Positions 1-9,119 of a DNA stretch of 64,000 nt are shown in pieces. This DNA is from Ktedonosporobacter rubrisoli (GTDB taxonomy: Bacteria; Chloroflexota; Ktedonobacteria; Ktedonobacterales; Ktedonobacteraceae). Each line of letters begins with the position of its first letter. Position 1 is the stretch's first letter. A program made the translations under genes and the position numbers. The DNA is taken from positions 8,928,001 through 8,992,000 of the forward strand of contig NZ_CP035758.1 in the NCBI RefSeq assembly GCF_004208415.1, in the 5' to 3' direction. The notes under the pieces were generated by a model. It saw only the letters and a list, made by a program, of their open reading frames with translations. It was not told the DNA's origin and ran no database searches.

Positions 1-960
1 CTGGCTCGTCTCACCTGGCGCTAGCTGGAAGGGTGCCAGCAGGCCGCCGTTCCAGGTCTCGCCCTGCGGACTTGTCCCCCTGGATGGGGCCTGGCCGTTT
101 CTATCGAAGTGGGTATGGCGGTGATCATGCTCGTTGTAGTGTGAGCCGGGATTAAAGCCGTCAATGAAGCGCATGAACTGGGCCGGCTCGCTCCAACAGG
201 CATAGACGCCAGTTCCGGGCGTGAGACTCGTCAGCATCATCTGACCGCTGCCGGGATGATCATCGGCCAGGGAGGGGTTTTCCATCACGAGAGCCGTATA
301 GTTAGTGCGCCTCTGCACGCGGTTGCTATTGCCTCCATAGAGATGGCAACGATTCCCGCTAATCGGCGTTATACCATCCCAGCCAACCGCGTTCTGTAAG
401 GCCGCCCCTAAGCAGCCATGCACGCGATGAGACCAGCGATTGCGCAGGGTAAAGGTAAACACAATAGCTGGTAGTCCACTGTTGCGAGCATCAAGTGGAA
501 TAAAGGGCGAATAGGCCTCTAGCTGAACAGCTACGGGTAGCTTTGCATCCTTGTAGTGTATGCGGGCAAAGGGATACTTGCCGGTAAACTCGGTTTGCTC
601 CACTCCCGCGAATTGCTGGAGCAAGGCCCGCTGATCGGCGGGAATATAGTCATCGTTGACAAGTGGCGTGTGATCCTCGGGTAGATCTATGAGCTCACGC
701 GATTGCAGAATGCGCACCTCGTTAAGCGGCGGTTCAACGCAGCTGGCGCGTAAGGCAAAGAAACTATGCGGGACAAAGCCCAGATGGTTTATATGATTGA
801 CGATCTGCCATTGCCTGAGACCACCATCTCCTCCCAGGGCAATCTGACCAGCGCCTATGCCACCCAGGGGCATAGCCACATGGCGGAGGGCTTGAGCGCT
901 ATACGTGTATCCGGCTGTGTGCTGTCCTGTCTGGAGGGAGCGTGAGGCTAGTTCAGTCAT
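1..960 (-). CDS. GH116-family beta-glycosidase (glucosylceramidase-like), C-terminus outside window
   Basis: About 320 N-terminal residues are visible. The start is ATG at 960 with AAGGAG five bases upstream, and there is no stop before the window edge. The residues MPLGGIGAGQIALGGDGG followed by QWQIVNHINHLGFVPHSFFA match the N-terminal domain of the GBA2/GH116 family, whose members hydrolyse beta-glucosides or beta-xylosides. The catalytic (alpha/alpha)6 domain lies outside, so activity cannot be checked. No signal peptide is seen, so it is probably cytoplasmic. It is divergent from a sugar ABC transporter gene, which suggests it cleaves an imported glycoside. The family is clear; the substrate is inferred. 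Confidence 0.8.
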   Translation of the reverse strand, partial: MTELASRSLQTGQHTAGYTYSAQALRHVAMPLGGIGAGQIALGGDGGLRQWQIVNHINHLGFVPHSFFALRASCVEPPLNEVRILQSRELIDLPEDHTPLVNDDYIPADQRALLQQFAGVEQTEFTGKYPFARIHYKDAKLPVAVQLEAYSPFIPLDARNSGLPAIVFTFTLRNRWSHRVHGCLGAALQNAVGWDGITPISGNRCHLYGGNSNRVQRRTNYTALVMENPSLADDHPGSGQMMLTSLTPGTGVYACWSEPAQFMRFIDGFNPGSHYNEHDHRHTHFDRNGQAPSRGTSPQGETWNGGLLAPFQLAPGETSQ

Positions 961-1044
961 AGCATCTCCTTAGTAGTGAGTAATCAGTTAGGCAAGCGCC
1001 CTGCCGAATTGCCAGTGCATATCCAGGCGTCACTTGCCCATAAC

Positions 1045-1079
1045 GTTGGCGAATTGAACAAAAATAGTAACTTGCCAAC
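1045..1079. promoter_or_regulatory. Inverted repeat in the divergent GH116/ABC promoter region
   Basis: GTTGGCGAA at 1045-1053 faces CTTGCCAAC at 1071-1079 (7 of 9 bases complementary). It sits between two divergent sugar genes and could be an operator for one of the two LacI proteins nearby. This is inference only. Confidence 0.3.
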
Positions 1080-1152
1080 AAAGATACCATAAATTGTCTG
1101 GCTTTTCAATTAAAATATATTTGAAAAATTTAAAAAATTTTAATAAAAATCA

Positions 1153-1181
1153 TTGACATACTTAAAAAGAAATGTTACTCT
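1153..1181 (+). promoter_or_regulatory. Sigma-A type promoter of the sugar ABC operon
   Basis: TTGACA at 1153-1158 and TACTCT at 1176-1181 are 17 bases apart, in a very AT-rich stretch with an A/T tract just upstream. The predicted transcript starts near 1188 and leads into the binding-protein gene at 1242. Confidence 0.6.
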
Positions 1182-1241
1182 GCTTTTAAATCACAGATGT
1201 CTGCTGAAGAAGGTACCGTGGAGATAAGCCAAGGAGGACTT

Positions 1242-2606
1242 ATGGATAACAAGCTCTCGTTTTTGCAAGATATTATCGGGAAAGATATTTCACGGCGCAA
1301 TTTTCTCAAATACACCGGCTACACAGGTTTGACCACCTTGGGAGCTGGCTCGCTGCTGGCGGCGTGTGGGGGCAGCGATGCTCAGCAAAGCGCGGGACCG
1401 GCTCCCAAGGGCTCAAAAGTAGCTGGCAATCTTACGCTAGTTTACATGGGCGATGCTTCGAGCAAGAAGGCCTGGGATTCTCTGTTTGCCTTATTTAGCA
1501 AAGACTATCCCGATGTGAAATTTACGGCAAAGGCCATTCCCTCAGCTAACTGGGCTGCCTTTTTTGATACCGTCTCCACCCAAATCGCTGGTGGGCAGAA
1601 CTACGATATCATTCAGGTTGCCACCGAGGGGCAGCGTCTCTTTGCCAGCCGTGGGCTTGTCGAGCCCATCGATGCCTACATTGCCCGCGATAAGGATGAG
1701 ATTGACGAGTTTTATAGCGATATCCATCCCAACCTTGTCAAGTGGAATAAAGAGCACAGTTCACCTGACGGCAAGACATACTATTTACCTGGCGAGTTCA
1801 ATACCATGTGCATGTGGTATAACAGCGAGATGTTCAAGCAGGCCGGCGTAGACGAGCCGAGCGATGATTGGAAGTGGAACGATTTTCTTGCCGCCTCCCA
1901 GAAGATTACGAAGCCGGGGCAGGTATTTGGCATGAGCGTCACCCCGGAATATTTTGTTGGCATTATGCCCTGGCTGCTTACCAATGGCGCAAGCACGCTT
2001 AGCGCCGACTGGAAGCAATCAACAGTCAACTCCCCTGCGGCCATCGAAGCCGCTAAATTCATGCGCGAGCTTGTTGCCAAGAAGATCAGCCCCTTGCCGG
2101 GCGGCACATTCGATGCTATCTCCGCGATGTCTCAAGGCAAGCTGGCTATGTTTGGTGGTGGGCGCTGGCCGGTTCTCAACGTTCGCAAGTTCAACCTCGT
2201 CGATAAAGTCAAGATTGTTCCCTGGCCCCAAAAGACCCAGAAGGGCTCCCCGATTGGCTGGAACGCCTATCCCATTATGAAAGCTTCGCAGAATAAAGAG
2301 GCGGCCTGGGCCTTTGTCAAATTCATCACCACTAAGAAGGCCAGCGAATATTTTGCCCAGCAGGGTGGCACGATAGTTCCTCCGCGCAAGTCTGTCGCTA
2401 CCAGCGATGCCTTCCTTGCCAATGCCCCCAAAGGTAGCGAGAAGCTCTATGAAGCCCTTGATTATGCAACTCCTATTCCATCCCCTGATAAAGGGAGCGT
2501 GATTCAAAAAGCCATTGAGGATACCTGGAAGCAGATCCTGGCCGGGAATACTCCCGCAGAGCAGGCGCTTGCCCAGCTTGATCAGACGATCAAAGCCAAC
2601 CTCTAG
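1242..2606 (+). CDS. Sugar ABC transporter substrate-binding lipoprotein
   Basis: A 454-residue extracellular solute-binding protein of family 1 (MalE/UgpB-like). The ATG at 1242 is preferred because AAGGAGG lies at 1231-1237; an in-frame ATG further upstream has no such site. The N-terminus has a twin-arginine motif SRRNFLKY and a lipobox ending LLAACGG, so it is likely exported folded by Tat and lipid-anchored. The mature part keeps the typical pattern of this family, including the W-rich ligand region and a C-terminal EDTWKQIL segment. It is followed after 16 bases by the first permease gene. The ligand is probably an oligosaccharide or glycoside, given the GH116 neighbour, but this is not shown by sequence. 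Confidence 0.9.
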   Translation: MDNKLSFLQDIIGKDISRRNFLKYTGYTGLTTLGAGSLLAACGGSDAQQSAGPAPKGSKVAGNLTLVYMGDASSKKAWDSLFALFSKDYPDVKFTAKAIPSANWAAFFDTVSTQIAGGQNYDIIQVATEGQRLFASRGLVEPIDAYIARDKDEIDEFYSDIHPNLVKWNKEHSSPDGKTYYLPGEFNTMCMWYNSEMFKQAGVDEPSDDWKWNDFLAASQKITKPGQVFGMSVTPEYFVGIMPWLLTNGASTLSADWKQSTVNSPAAIEAAKFMRELVAKKISPLPGGTFDAISAMSQGKLAMFGGGRWPVLNVRKFNLVDKVKIVPWPQKTQKGSPIGWNAYPIMKASQNKEAAWAFVKFITTKKASEYFAQQGGTIVPPRKSVATSDAFLANAPKGSEKLYEALDYATPIPSPDKGSVIQKAIEDTWKQILAGNTPAEQALAQLDQTIKANL

Positions 2607-2622
2607 GGAAGTTGAGGCTGAT

Positions 2623-3594
2623 ATGAGTACTCGTATTAAACCTGGCGCTCAGTTGCAGGCGCAAGAGGTAGAGGCCGCGCCAAGGCGTATGGCTACCTGG
2701 CGCAAAACTATGACGGCTATGGAAAGGCGTGAGGCAATAACTGCCTATCTCTTCATCAGCCCGGCGTTCTTGCTCTTTCTTATTTTTATTGCTGGTCCTT
2801 TGCTTGGCGCGATTGTGCTTAGCTTGTTCCAATGGGATATTCTGACTCCAGCCCAATTTAATGGCTTAGGGAATTTTGTAAAGCTTTTCTCTGATCCGGC
2901 TGTGGGCCAATCCATTGTAAATACCTTTGTCTTTACTTTCTGGTCATTGATCCTGCACCTGGGATTTGGCTTACTGCTGGCCCTGGCCGTAAATCGGGCG
3001 ATGCCAGCAGTGCTAAAATATTTCCTGCGTACAGCTTATTTCTTTCCGCTGCTGATGTCCTGGGCGTCAGCAGCGTTGATGTGGAAGTTTGCCCTTGACC
3101 CCACATTTGGCTTTGTCAACTACTATCTGGGGCTGCTGCATATCAGCGCGCCCAACTGGCTATTATCCCCACAATGGGCGATGCCTGCCCTCATTGCCGT
3201 AGACCTGTGGCGCACGTTGGGCTTTACCTTTATTATTCTCCTGGCCGGTTTGCAGGGAGTTCCGCCATATCTGCATGAGGCAGCCAGAATAGATGGGGCC
3301 GGCATCTGGCACCGCTTCTGGAATGTGACGATTCCCATGCTCTCGCCAACCCTCTTTTTTGCCAGCGTCATGACCTTTATTGGCGCCTTCCAGATCTTTG
3401 ACCCGATGCTGATTATGACGCAGGGCGGTCCCGGAAATGCTACAAGTAGCCTGGTCTTTGATATCTATCAGACCGGCTTCCGTTCCTTCCAGATGGGCTA
3501 TGCCTCGGCCATATCGCTGGTGATGTTCCTGGTGATTATGGCGGTGACGCTTATTCAGATGCGCTTGAGCCGCTACTGGGTCACATATGATTGA
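2623..3594 (+). CDS. Sugar ABC transporter permease, MalF/UgpA type
   Basis: A 323-residue inner-membrane protein with about six transmembrane helices. The EAA loop near residue 220 reads EAARIDGAGIWHRFWNVTIP, the contact site for the ATPase. The ATG at 2623 is chosen because it follows the binding-protein stop by 16 bases and begins a typical cytoplasmic N-terminus rich in Arg and Gln. An upstream in-frame extension overlaps the previous gene and looks spurious. It pairs with the next gene to form the translocation channel. Confidence 0.92.
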   Translation: MSTRIKPGAQLQAQEVEAAPRRMATWRKTMTAMERREAITAYLFISPAFLLFLIFIAGPLLGAIVLSLFQWDILTPAQFNGLGNFVKLFSDPAVGQSIVNTFVFTFWSLILHLGFGLLLALAVNRAMPAVLKYFLRTAYFFPLLMSWASAALMWKFALDPTFGFVNYYLGLLHISAPNWLLSPQWAMPALIAVDLWRTLGFTFIILLAGLQGVPPYLHEAARIDGAGIWHRFWNVTIPMLSPTLFFASVMTFIGAFQIFDPMLIMTQGGPGNATSSLVFDIYQTGFRSFQMGYASAISLVMFLVIMAVTLIQMRLSRYWVTYD

Positions 3595-3656
3595 GCATTG
3601 AACGTTGCCTTGACGTAGGAAGTACTGAGTTGTTTTTGAATGGAGAGTAGATAATT

Positions 3657-4529
3657 ATGGCTCTGGCGGCGTTACCCAAACGTTCAAGGAAAGCAAGTTC
3701 CTTTGGTTTGAAGCGGCTGAGCGGCTGGGTCTTGAATCTTGTCCTGATCGCGCTGGCTTTATTGATCTTTGCGCCTTTCTATTGGGTGCTGGTGACTTCA
3801 GTGTTGCCGGCCAACCAGGCGTATTCTTTGCCTCCGACCTGGTTTCCAAGCAGGCTAGACTTTAGCAACTTTGGTCAGGTATTTCAGCTCATCCCCTTTG
3901 GGAGCCTGGTCCTCAATAGTTTGAAGATCTCTGCGATCATTACTGTCGGCGCAATAATTGTAAGCCTGCTGGCGGCTTACGCCTTTGCGCGCCTGAACTT
4001 TCCGGGGCGCAATGTGCTCTTTGTGCTCCTGCTGGCAGCCATGATGGTGCCGCAGCAGGTGACGGTCATTCCAACATTTATTCTAGTGCGTACGCTGGGC
4101 TTGCTTGATACGCATGAGGCTGTGTATCTGCCGGCGCTGATTAATGTGCTGGGAATTTTCATGCTGCGCCAGTTCTTCCTCTCCATTCCACGTGAACTTG
4201 ATGACGCGGCTAAAATCGATGGGGCCGGGCATGTGCGCATCCTGTTTCAGATTTATGTGCCGCTGTCCTGGCCGGCTCTAGCGGCCCTGGCCATTGTGAT
4301 CTTCCAGGCGGCCTGGAATGATTTCTTCTGGCCCAATCTCTTTTTGACCTCGCCCGAGAAGATGACGCTGCCAGTAGGGCTTGTTGCTCTGCAGGGTACC
4401 TATGGGAATGGTTCGCCGGCGGTCCTGTTTGCCGCGATCTCTATGATCCTGGTGCCGGTGCTGATCTTCTTTATCTTTACGCAGCGTGCCTTGACCGAAA
4501 GTATTGCCTCGGCGGGCATTAAGAGATAG
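3657..4529 (+). CDS. Sugar ABC transporter permease, MalG/UgpE type
   Basis: A 290-residue permease with about six transmembrane helices and the EAA-loop signature DDAAKIDGAGHVRILFQIYV near residue 180. It is the second half of the channel, 62 bases after the MalF-type gene. No ATP-binding subunit gene is present in the operon. In many Gram-positive bacteria one shared ATPase (MsmK/UgpC type) serves several such importers, so the same is likely here. Confidence 0.92.
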   Translation: MALAALPKRSRKASSFGLKRLSGWVLNLVLIALALLIFAPFYWVLVTSVLPANQAYSLPPTWFPSRLDFSNFGQVFQLIPFGSLVLNSLKISAIITVGAIIVSLLAAYAFARLNFPGRNVLFVLLLAAMMVPQQVTVIPTFILVRTLGLLDTHEAVYLPALINVLGIFMLRQFFLSIPRELDDAAKIDGAGHVRILFQIYVPLSWPALAALAIVIFQAAWNDFFWPNLFLTSPEKMTLPVGLVALQGTYGNGSPAVLFAAISMILVPVLIFFIFTQRALTESIASAGIKR

Positions 4530-4671
4530 AAATGGGTGATTATGGAGGGGCGATAGAGATATCTAGAAGGTAGACATGATACAATTGTGTAGCGATATTG
4601 AACGAGAATTAAGTATATCTGGGGGGAACATTGTTGAATCCAAGCGATGCTATGAAATGTAGAGGTTGGGA

Positions 4672-5703
4672 ATGAGCACGGAACACGCGGTAACTTTGCG
4701 CGATATTGCCGAGAGCGCCGGGGTTTCCATCGGTACGGTATCCCTGGCTCTCAACGAGGGAAAAGGTATTGCGCCAGGTACCAGACAGCGTATTCTCGAT
4801 GTTGCGCGTTCACTGGGCTATGAGCGTTTTGGGCGGCGGACGAGCAAGGCGGCCCAGACCGTCAGCATTCTGATTGAGCGGTTACCGGTTGCGCCTACCT
4901 CCGATCCGTTCAACAAGAAGGTTTTGCAGGGGCTGGAAGCTGCAGCGCGGCGCATGGGTTATCGCATCGCGCTGGAGTTTGTGAGTCCTGACGACCATCC
5001 GGAGACCGATCACTGGGTGCCGGAGGTGACTGCTGGTCTGATCATTCTGGGCGGGGGCGATCTCAGTCGCGACTGGGTACAGGCGGCTATTGAAAGTCGC
5101 TTGCCAGTTGTGATGCTTGATCACTTTGTGCCGGGAATAGAGCTGCCTTCGGTCGTGCCTGATAATTTTGCCGGAGCCTATAGCATGACCCAGTATTTGC
5201 TGGATATGGGCCATGAGCGGATCGGCTTTATCAGGGGGCCCTCAAAGTACTGGACGCTGGGCGAGCGGCTGGCCGGCTATATGCTGGCAATTCAGCGCGC
5301 TGGCTTGGATATGGATCTGGCGCTTGTGCCGCCGCGAATCTCGCGGGGCGAAGAAAAGGGCTATGGAGAGATGCAGATGTTGCTGGATCTGCCCAATCCA
5401 CCTACCGCCGTATTTGCTGTAAGCGATAAGACGGCGATAGGGGCGTATAGGGCGGCTCAGGATCGCGGCCTGCTCATTCCTGATGATATTTCGATAGTTG
5501 GCTTTGATGATATCGAGCTGGCCCGCGTGCTCAATCCTCCGCTCACTACCGTGCAGACGCCGGGGGAGACCATGGGCCAGGTAGCCTTTGAGCGCCTCTT
5601 AAGCCTGGTAGAGAGCGAGGAGCAAGATCCGCTCTTGCCCATTAAGTGGACTATTCCCACCAAACTGATTATCCGCAAATCTGTGCGCAATTTGCGTACG
5701 TGA
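4672..5703 (+). CDS. LacI-family transcriptional regulator (ABC operon)
   Basis: A 343-residue regulator. The N-terminal helix-turn-helix VTLRDIAESAGVSIGTVSLA is followed by the hinge helix and a periplasmic-binding-protein-like effector domain with the usual VGFDDIELARVLNPPLTTV segment. The ATG at 4672 is preferred to a TTG two codons upstream; AGAGG lies in front. It is co-directional with the transporter genes and probably senses the imported sugar or its product. Confidence 0.92.
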   Translation: MSTEHAVTLRDIAESAGVSIGTVSLALNEGKGIAPGTRQRILDVARSLGYERFGRRTSKAAQTVSILIERLPVAPTSDPFNKKVLQGLEAAARRMGYRIALEFVSPDDHPETDHWVPEVTAGLIILGGGDLSRDWVQAAIESRLPVVMLDHFVPGIELPSVVPDNFAGAYSMTQYLLDMGHERIGFIRGPSKYWTLGERLAGYMLAIQRAGLDMDLALVPPRISRGEEKGYGEMQMLLDLPNPPTAVFAVSDKTAIGAYRAAQDRGLLIPDDISIVGFDDIELARVLNPPLTTVQTPGETMGQVAFERLLSLVESEEQDPLLPIKWTIPTKLIIRKSVRNLRT

Positions 5704-5805
5704 GCAAACGCTGATAACAGTATTTGCTGTGCAGTTTTAGCGATACGGCAGCGATCCTGCGGCCTTTCTCTGGAAAGCGCTAAGGGACGTTGCTATATAG
5801 GGAGT

Positions 5806-5840
5806 CGATAAAGGTCAGTCTTCGCGGCTGGCCTTTATCG
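5806..5840. terminator. Bidirectional hairpin between convergent genes
   Basis: CGATAAAGGTCAG pairs with CTGGCCTTTATCG (one G-T pair) around a 9-base loop. It lies between the convergent LacI gene and FGGY kinase gene. The T-tract on the plus strand is weak. Confidence 0.65.
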
Positions 5841-5853
5841 TTTGCTTGAGATA

Positions 5854-7371
5854 TTAGCGATAGCGCTGGAAGAGCGGGGCAAGTGCAGCATACGTTTCTG
5901 TGTAGCGCTGATAGCCCTCAGCATAAATCTCCTGTACGGAGGCATTGGGCTCGATGCTTGTTCCCGGGTGGACCATAGCCTGCCCGGCGGCGCGCAGATC
6001 ACTGAAGGCGCCGGCCCCCACGGCGGCACAGATCGCGCTACCCAGCGAGACGGCATCACCTACCTGGGTTAGCGTAATGGGGACGCCTGCCACGTCGGCA
6101 AGGATCTGTAGCCAGAGAGCGCTACGTGTGCCACCCCCACAGGCTACGATCTGCTGCGTCTCTACGCCCAGCTCCTTGAGCTTTTCAAGGATATGTCGAT
6201 TGCCATAAGCCGTGCCTTCATAGACCGCGCGTAAAAGATGGCCGGGTCCGTGAGCCGGCGTGAGCCCCCAGATAGTTCCGCGCGCTGTGGGATCTTTGAT
6301 CGGCGTGCGGCTGCCCTGCCAGAAATCCAGGACGGTCAGGCCCTCGGCTCCGGGCTTGACGGCTGCTGCCTGTGCATCAGCTTTGGCGTAGCGCTCAGAA
6401 CCGGCTGGCAAGGCGCCTCCCAGCGTATCGAGCAGCCAGCGTACAGTGCCGCCAGTGCTGGCCTGGCCTGCCTCAAGCGTCCACTCGCCCGGCACAACGG
6501 CATCCTCAAAGGGTCCCCATAGGCCGTGATCAATGACGGGCTGGGCGGATTGAGCAAGCTGACAGGTGGAAGTACCGGTAATCAAGGCAAGCGAACCGGG
6601 AGCCAGCACATTAATGCCGATCATACCCGCGTGCGCATCGATCCCGCTCATCGAGACAGCGATGCCGGGCGGTAAGCCGAGCTCCTTGGCTGCTGTGGCC
6701 GTTAGCTCGCCGGCCTTGGCTCCCATAGGTAGAACCTGGCCAGGAACGCGCTCAGGCAAATCGGCAAGTCCTACGCTACGCAACATATGCTCGGGCCAGC
6801 CTGCCGGGTTCTGACTATCGGCCGTTGCGCGATAGTGCCACTTGGCGGCCGCGCTATTGAGAGGAACCGCCCACGCGCCAGTAAGGCGCCAGGTTAGCCA
6901 GCCCATCTGCTCCACAAGATAGGTGGCACGCTCCCAGAGCAGCGGCTCGTTTTGTTTAAGCCAGAGAGCCTTGGGAACCGGCCATTCGGCAGGGACATCG
7001 CCTCCACAGTAGCGCAAGACGGGATCATGGGTCTCGGTCAGGGTCCTGGCCTGAGCCGCTCCGCGCAGATCCATCCAAATAAGGCTGTTGGTCAGGGGCG
7101 TTCCCTCGCTATCGGTGAGCAGAATGTTGCAGGGCGCATCGATGGCCAGGCCAATGATGCGACTGCTATCGGCGCCACTGGCTTGCATACAGCCCTTGAT
7201 GGCGGCAACCAGGGCTTCCCACCACTCCTGGGGGCGTTGTTCGGCCCAGCCAGGCCGCGGATAAGAGGTTGGATAGTTTTGATCGTAAAAGCCAAGCGCT
7301 TGACCACTCAAGTCGAAGAGCCCGGCCCTGATACCCGCGGTGCCGGCATCGATACCTAATACCAGGTCCAT
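5854..7371 (-). CDS. FGGY-family carbohydrate kinase
   Basis: A 505-residue sugar kinase that would phosphorylate a pentulose or polyol using ATP in the cytoplasm. The N-terminal phosphate-1 motif GIDAGTAGIRAGLFD, the central ITGTSTCQL motif and the C-terminal VACGGGTRSALWLQILADV adenosine motif are all present. The segment WQGSRTPIKDPTARGTIWGL resembles D-ribulose/L-ribulose/polyol kinases more than xylulokinase, but the substrate cannot be fixed from sequence. AGGAGG precedes the ATG at 7371. It lies 117 bases downstream of a second LacI gene on the same strand, so the two probably form an operon. Confidence 0.88.
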   Translation of the reverse strand: MDLVLGIDAGTAGIRAGLFDLSGQALGFYDQNYPTSYPRPGWAEQRPQEWWEALVAAIKGCMQASGADSSRIIGLAIDAPCNILLTDSEGTPLTNSLIWMDLRGAAQARTLTETHDPVLRYCGGDVPAEWPVPKALWLKQNEPLLWERATYLVEQMGWLTWRLTGAWAVPLNSAAAKWHYRATADSQNPAGWPEHMLRSVGLADLPERVPGQVLPMGAKAGELTATAAKELGLPPGIAVSMSGIDAHAGMIGINVLAPGSLALITGTSTCQLAQSAQPVIDHGLWGPFEDAVVPGEWTLEAGQASTGGTVRWLLDTLGGALPAGSERYAKADAQAAAVKPGAEGLTVLDFWQGSRTPIKDPTARGTIWGLTPAHGPGHLLRAVYEGTAYGNRHILEKLKELGVETQQIVACGGGTRSALWLQILADVAGVPITLTQVGDAVSLGSAICAAVGAGAFSDLRAAGQAMVHPGTSIEPNASVQEIYAEGYQRYTETYAALAPLFQRYR

Positions 7372-7488
7372 CTTAAAGTTTCCTCCTCAGAAATGGCTGG
7401 TTTGCTTAGTTGAAATACAGGTGCCGAGATTGCATCTGGACCCGCTGCGCTGCTGACATGCATCCGCGGACCAGGCCTGGCACAACTC

Positions 7489-8529
7489 CTAGCGCGAGGT
7501 TAGATTGACTGTAGTAGATGCTGGATGCATACGTGGACGCGATGAGCTGCGGATCTGTAGCGTTGGGGCCAGCACGATCTCTTGACGGGTGAAGGTGCCT
7601 GGATGCTGCATGCGCTGGAATAAGCGCATGGCGGCTGTGCTGCCCAGCTCATAGACAGGTTGTGTTACCGTCGTAAGCGAGATAGTGCTTAGGGCCGCCC
7701 AGGGCATCTCATCAAAGCCTACAATGGCTATATCGTCAGGAATGCGTAAGTGCCGCGCCGTCAGGGCGTCGAGTACTCCCATCATCATGAGATTATTGCA
7801 GACAAAGAGCGCATCAATCGGAGACTGTAGGCCGAGCAATTCGATAGCAAGCTGACGACCGCTATCATCTTTGAAGGTGCCGCAGAGCTCCAGGGCCGGA
7901 TCGTAGGCAATGCCAGCATCCTGGAGGGCCTGCCGATATCCCTCAAGCCTTTCGCGCCCCGTCGTTGTCGTCATTGGACCGGTAATGATGGCAATGCGCC
8001 GGTATCCGTTGGTAATGAGATGTGTTATAGCCTCATGCGCTCCCCGCTTGTTATCAACCAGGATAGCATCGGTTGCACTATCTTTGATACGTCGATCTAC
8101 TGAGACAACCGGGATCTCGCGCTCGCGAAAGAGCCGCAGCGTGCGTTGATTCTCGCGAATAGGCACAATGATGACCCCAGCGACCCGCTCGGCACTCAGC
8201 ACCTCGATATAGTGCTGCTCTTTCTGCGGATCTTCATCTGAATTGCAGAGGATCAAGCTGTAGCCGTTGCGCTGAGCCACATCTTCAACGCCGCGAATAA
8301 GGGTGGTAAAGAATGGATTCTGGATATCAGAGATAAGCAAGCCAATAATTGTGGAACGATTGGCCCTCAGAGCACGGGCGGCCCGGCTGGGCTGATATTG
8401 TAATTCCTCGATGGCCGCATGAACTCGTGCCGATACCTCGGCATTAACACGCGCTGTACCATTGAGTACGCGCGATACCGTAGCAATGGAGACGCCAGCA
8501 TGCTTAGCCACGTCCTGAATGTTTGCCAT
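7489..8529 (-). CDS. LacI-family transcriptional regulator (kinase operon)
   Basis: A 346-residue LacI/GalR regulator. The N-terminal motif ATIQDVAKHAG-like region reads NIQDVAKHAGVSIATVSRVL, a textbook HTH, followed by the hinge and the sugar-binding domain ending in VGFDEMPWAALSTISLTTV. It is upstream of the FGGY kinase in the same direction. A good promoter and a 14-bp palindrome lie upstream, which suggests autoregulation. Confidence 0.92.
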   Translation of the reverse strand: MANIQDVAKHAGVSIATVSRVLNGTARVNAEVSARVHAAIEELQYQPSRAARALRANRSTIIGLLISDIQNPFFTTLIRGVEDVAQRNGYSLILCNSDEDPQKEQHYIEVLSAERVAGVIIVPIRENQRTLRLFREREIPVVSVDRRIKDSATDAILVDNKRGAHEAITHLITNGYRRIAIITGPMTTTTGRERLEGYRQALQDAGIAYDPALELCGTFKDDSGRQLAIELLGLQSPIDALFVCNNLMMMGVLDALTARHLRIPDDIAIVGFDEMPWAALSTISLTTVTQPVYELGSTAAMRLFQRMQHPGTFTRQEIVLAPTLQIRSSSRPRMHPASTTVNLTSR

Positions 8530-8652
8530 TAGCTACCTTTACCTCTGCACCTTAGAAGAGCTATGCATACTTTTCTCCTTCAAGAAACGTAGTAAAATCA
8601 TATTTCTATTCAATATGAACGCGGCCAGCTCGTTGTTGTAACAGGCAGACTT

Positions 8653-8666
8653 TGAAAAGCTTTTCA
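8653..8666. promoter_or_regulatory. Candidate LacI-type operator
   Basis: TGAAAAGCTTTTCA is a perfect 14-bp palindrome with the overall form of LacI/GalR-family operators. It sits about 27-40 bases after the predicted transcription start of the minus-strand LacI-kinase operon, where a bound repressor would block elongation or initiation. Confidence 0.5.
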
Positions 8667-8699
8667 TGCCACGCGCTAAAAAATAGACCTCTTAGAGGC

Positions 8700-8729
8700 A
8701 GTATAATGCGCTGTTTATATGCTTGTCAA
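8700..8729 (-). promoter_or_regulatory. Sigma-A promoter for the LacI-FGGY kinase operon
   Basis: On the minus strand TTGACA (8729-8724) and TATACT (8705-8700) are separated by 18 bases, a near-consensus pair. Confidence 0.7.
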
Positions 8730-9119
8730 GGTCAATAAGAAAATGTTTACATTCTCCATTTCCTTGTATAGGGAGCAAAGATGCGGCTTTTAAGCAAGCG
8801 TATGACAGCAGGCAATGCTAAAGATGGTCTTGGCTAGCTTTATTTATGAAAAGGATTTCTTGCCTCATTTGGCGCTGCCACTTCTCTTGCGGATTTTTTA
8901 TTTTCCCTGCCTACTATCGTTCTCCTCAGCGGTCCAGTCCTGCTCCAGAAGTTTCTCTGTGGAAGAGGGAAAAACTTTCCCAGAAGGGTTTCCAGAACAT
9001 ATGCTATACTGTTCGGAAAAACCCTGTTCGGGCATATTATACCGACTGCCTTGTGATGCTCTATCCATAGGGTCAGGCGATTGATTTAGCAAATAAATTA
9101 ACTGCAAAGCTCAGGGATA

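Noticed and set aside
8815..9107. Small ORFs on both strands between the LacI promoter and hflX
   Set aside because: No convincing ribosome site or conserved motif. The frames overlap each other and the region fits non-coding RNA and promoter better.
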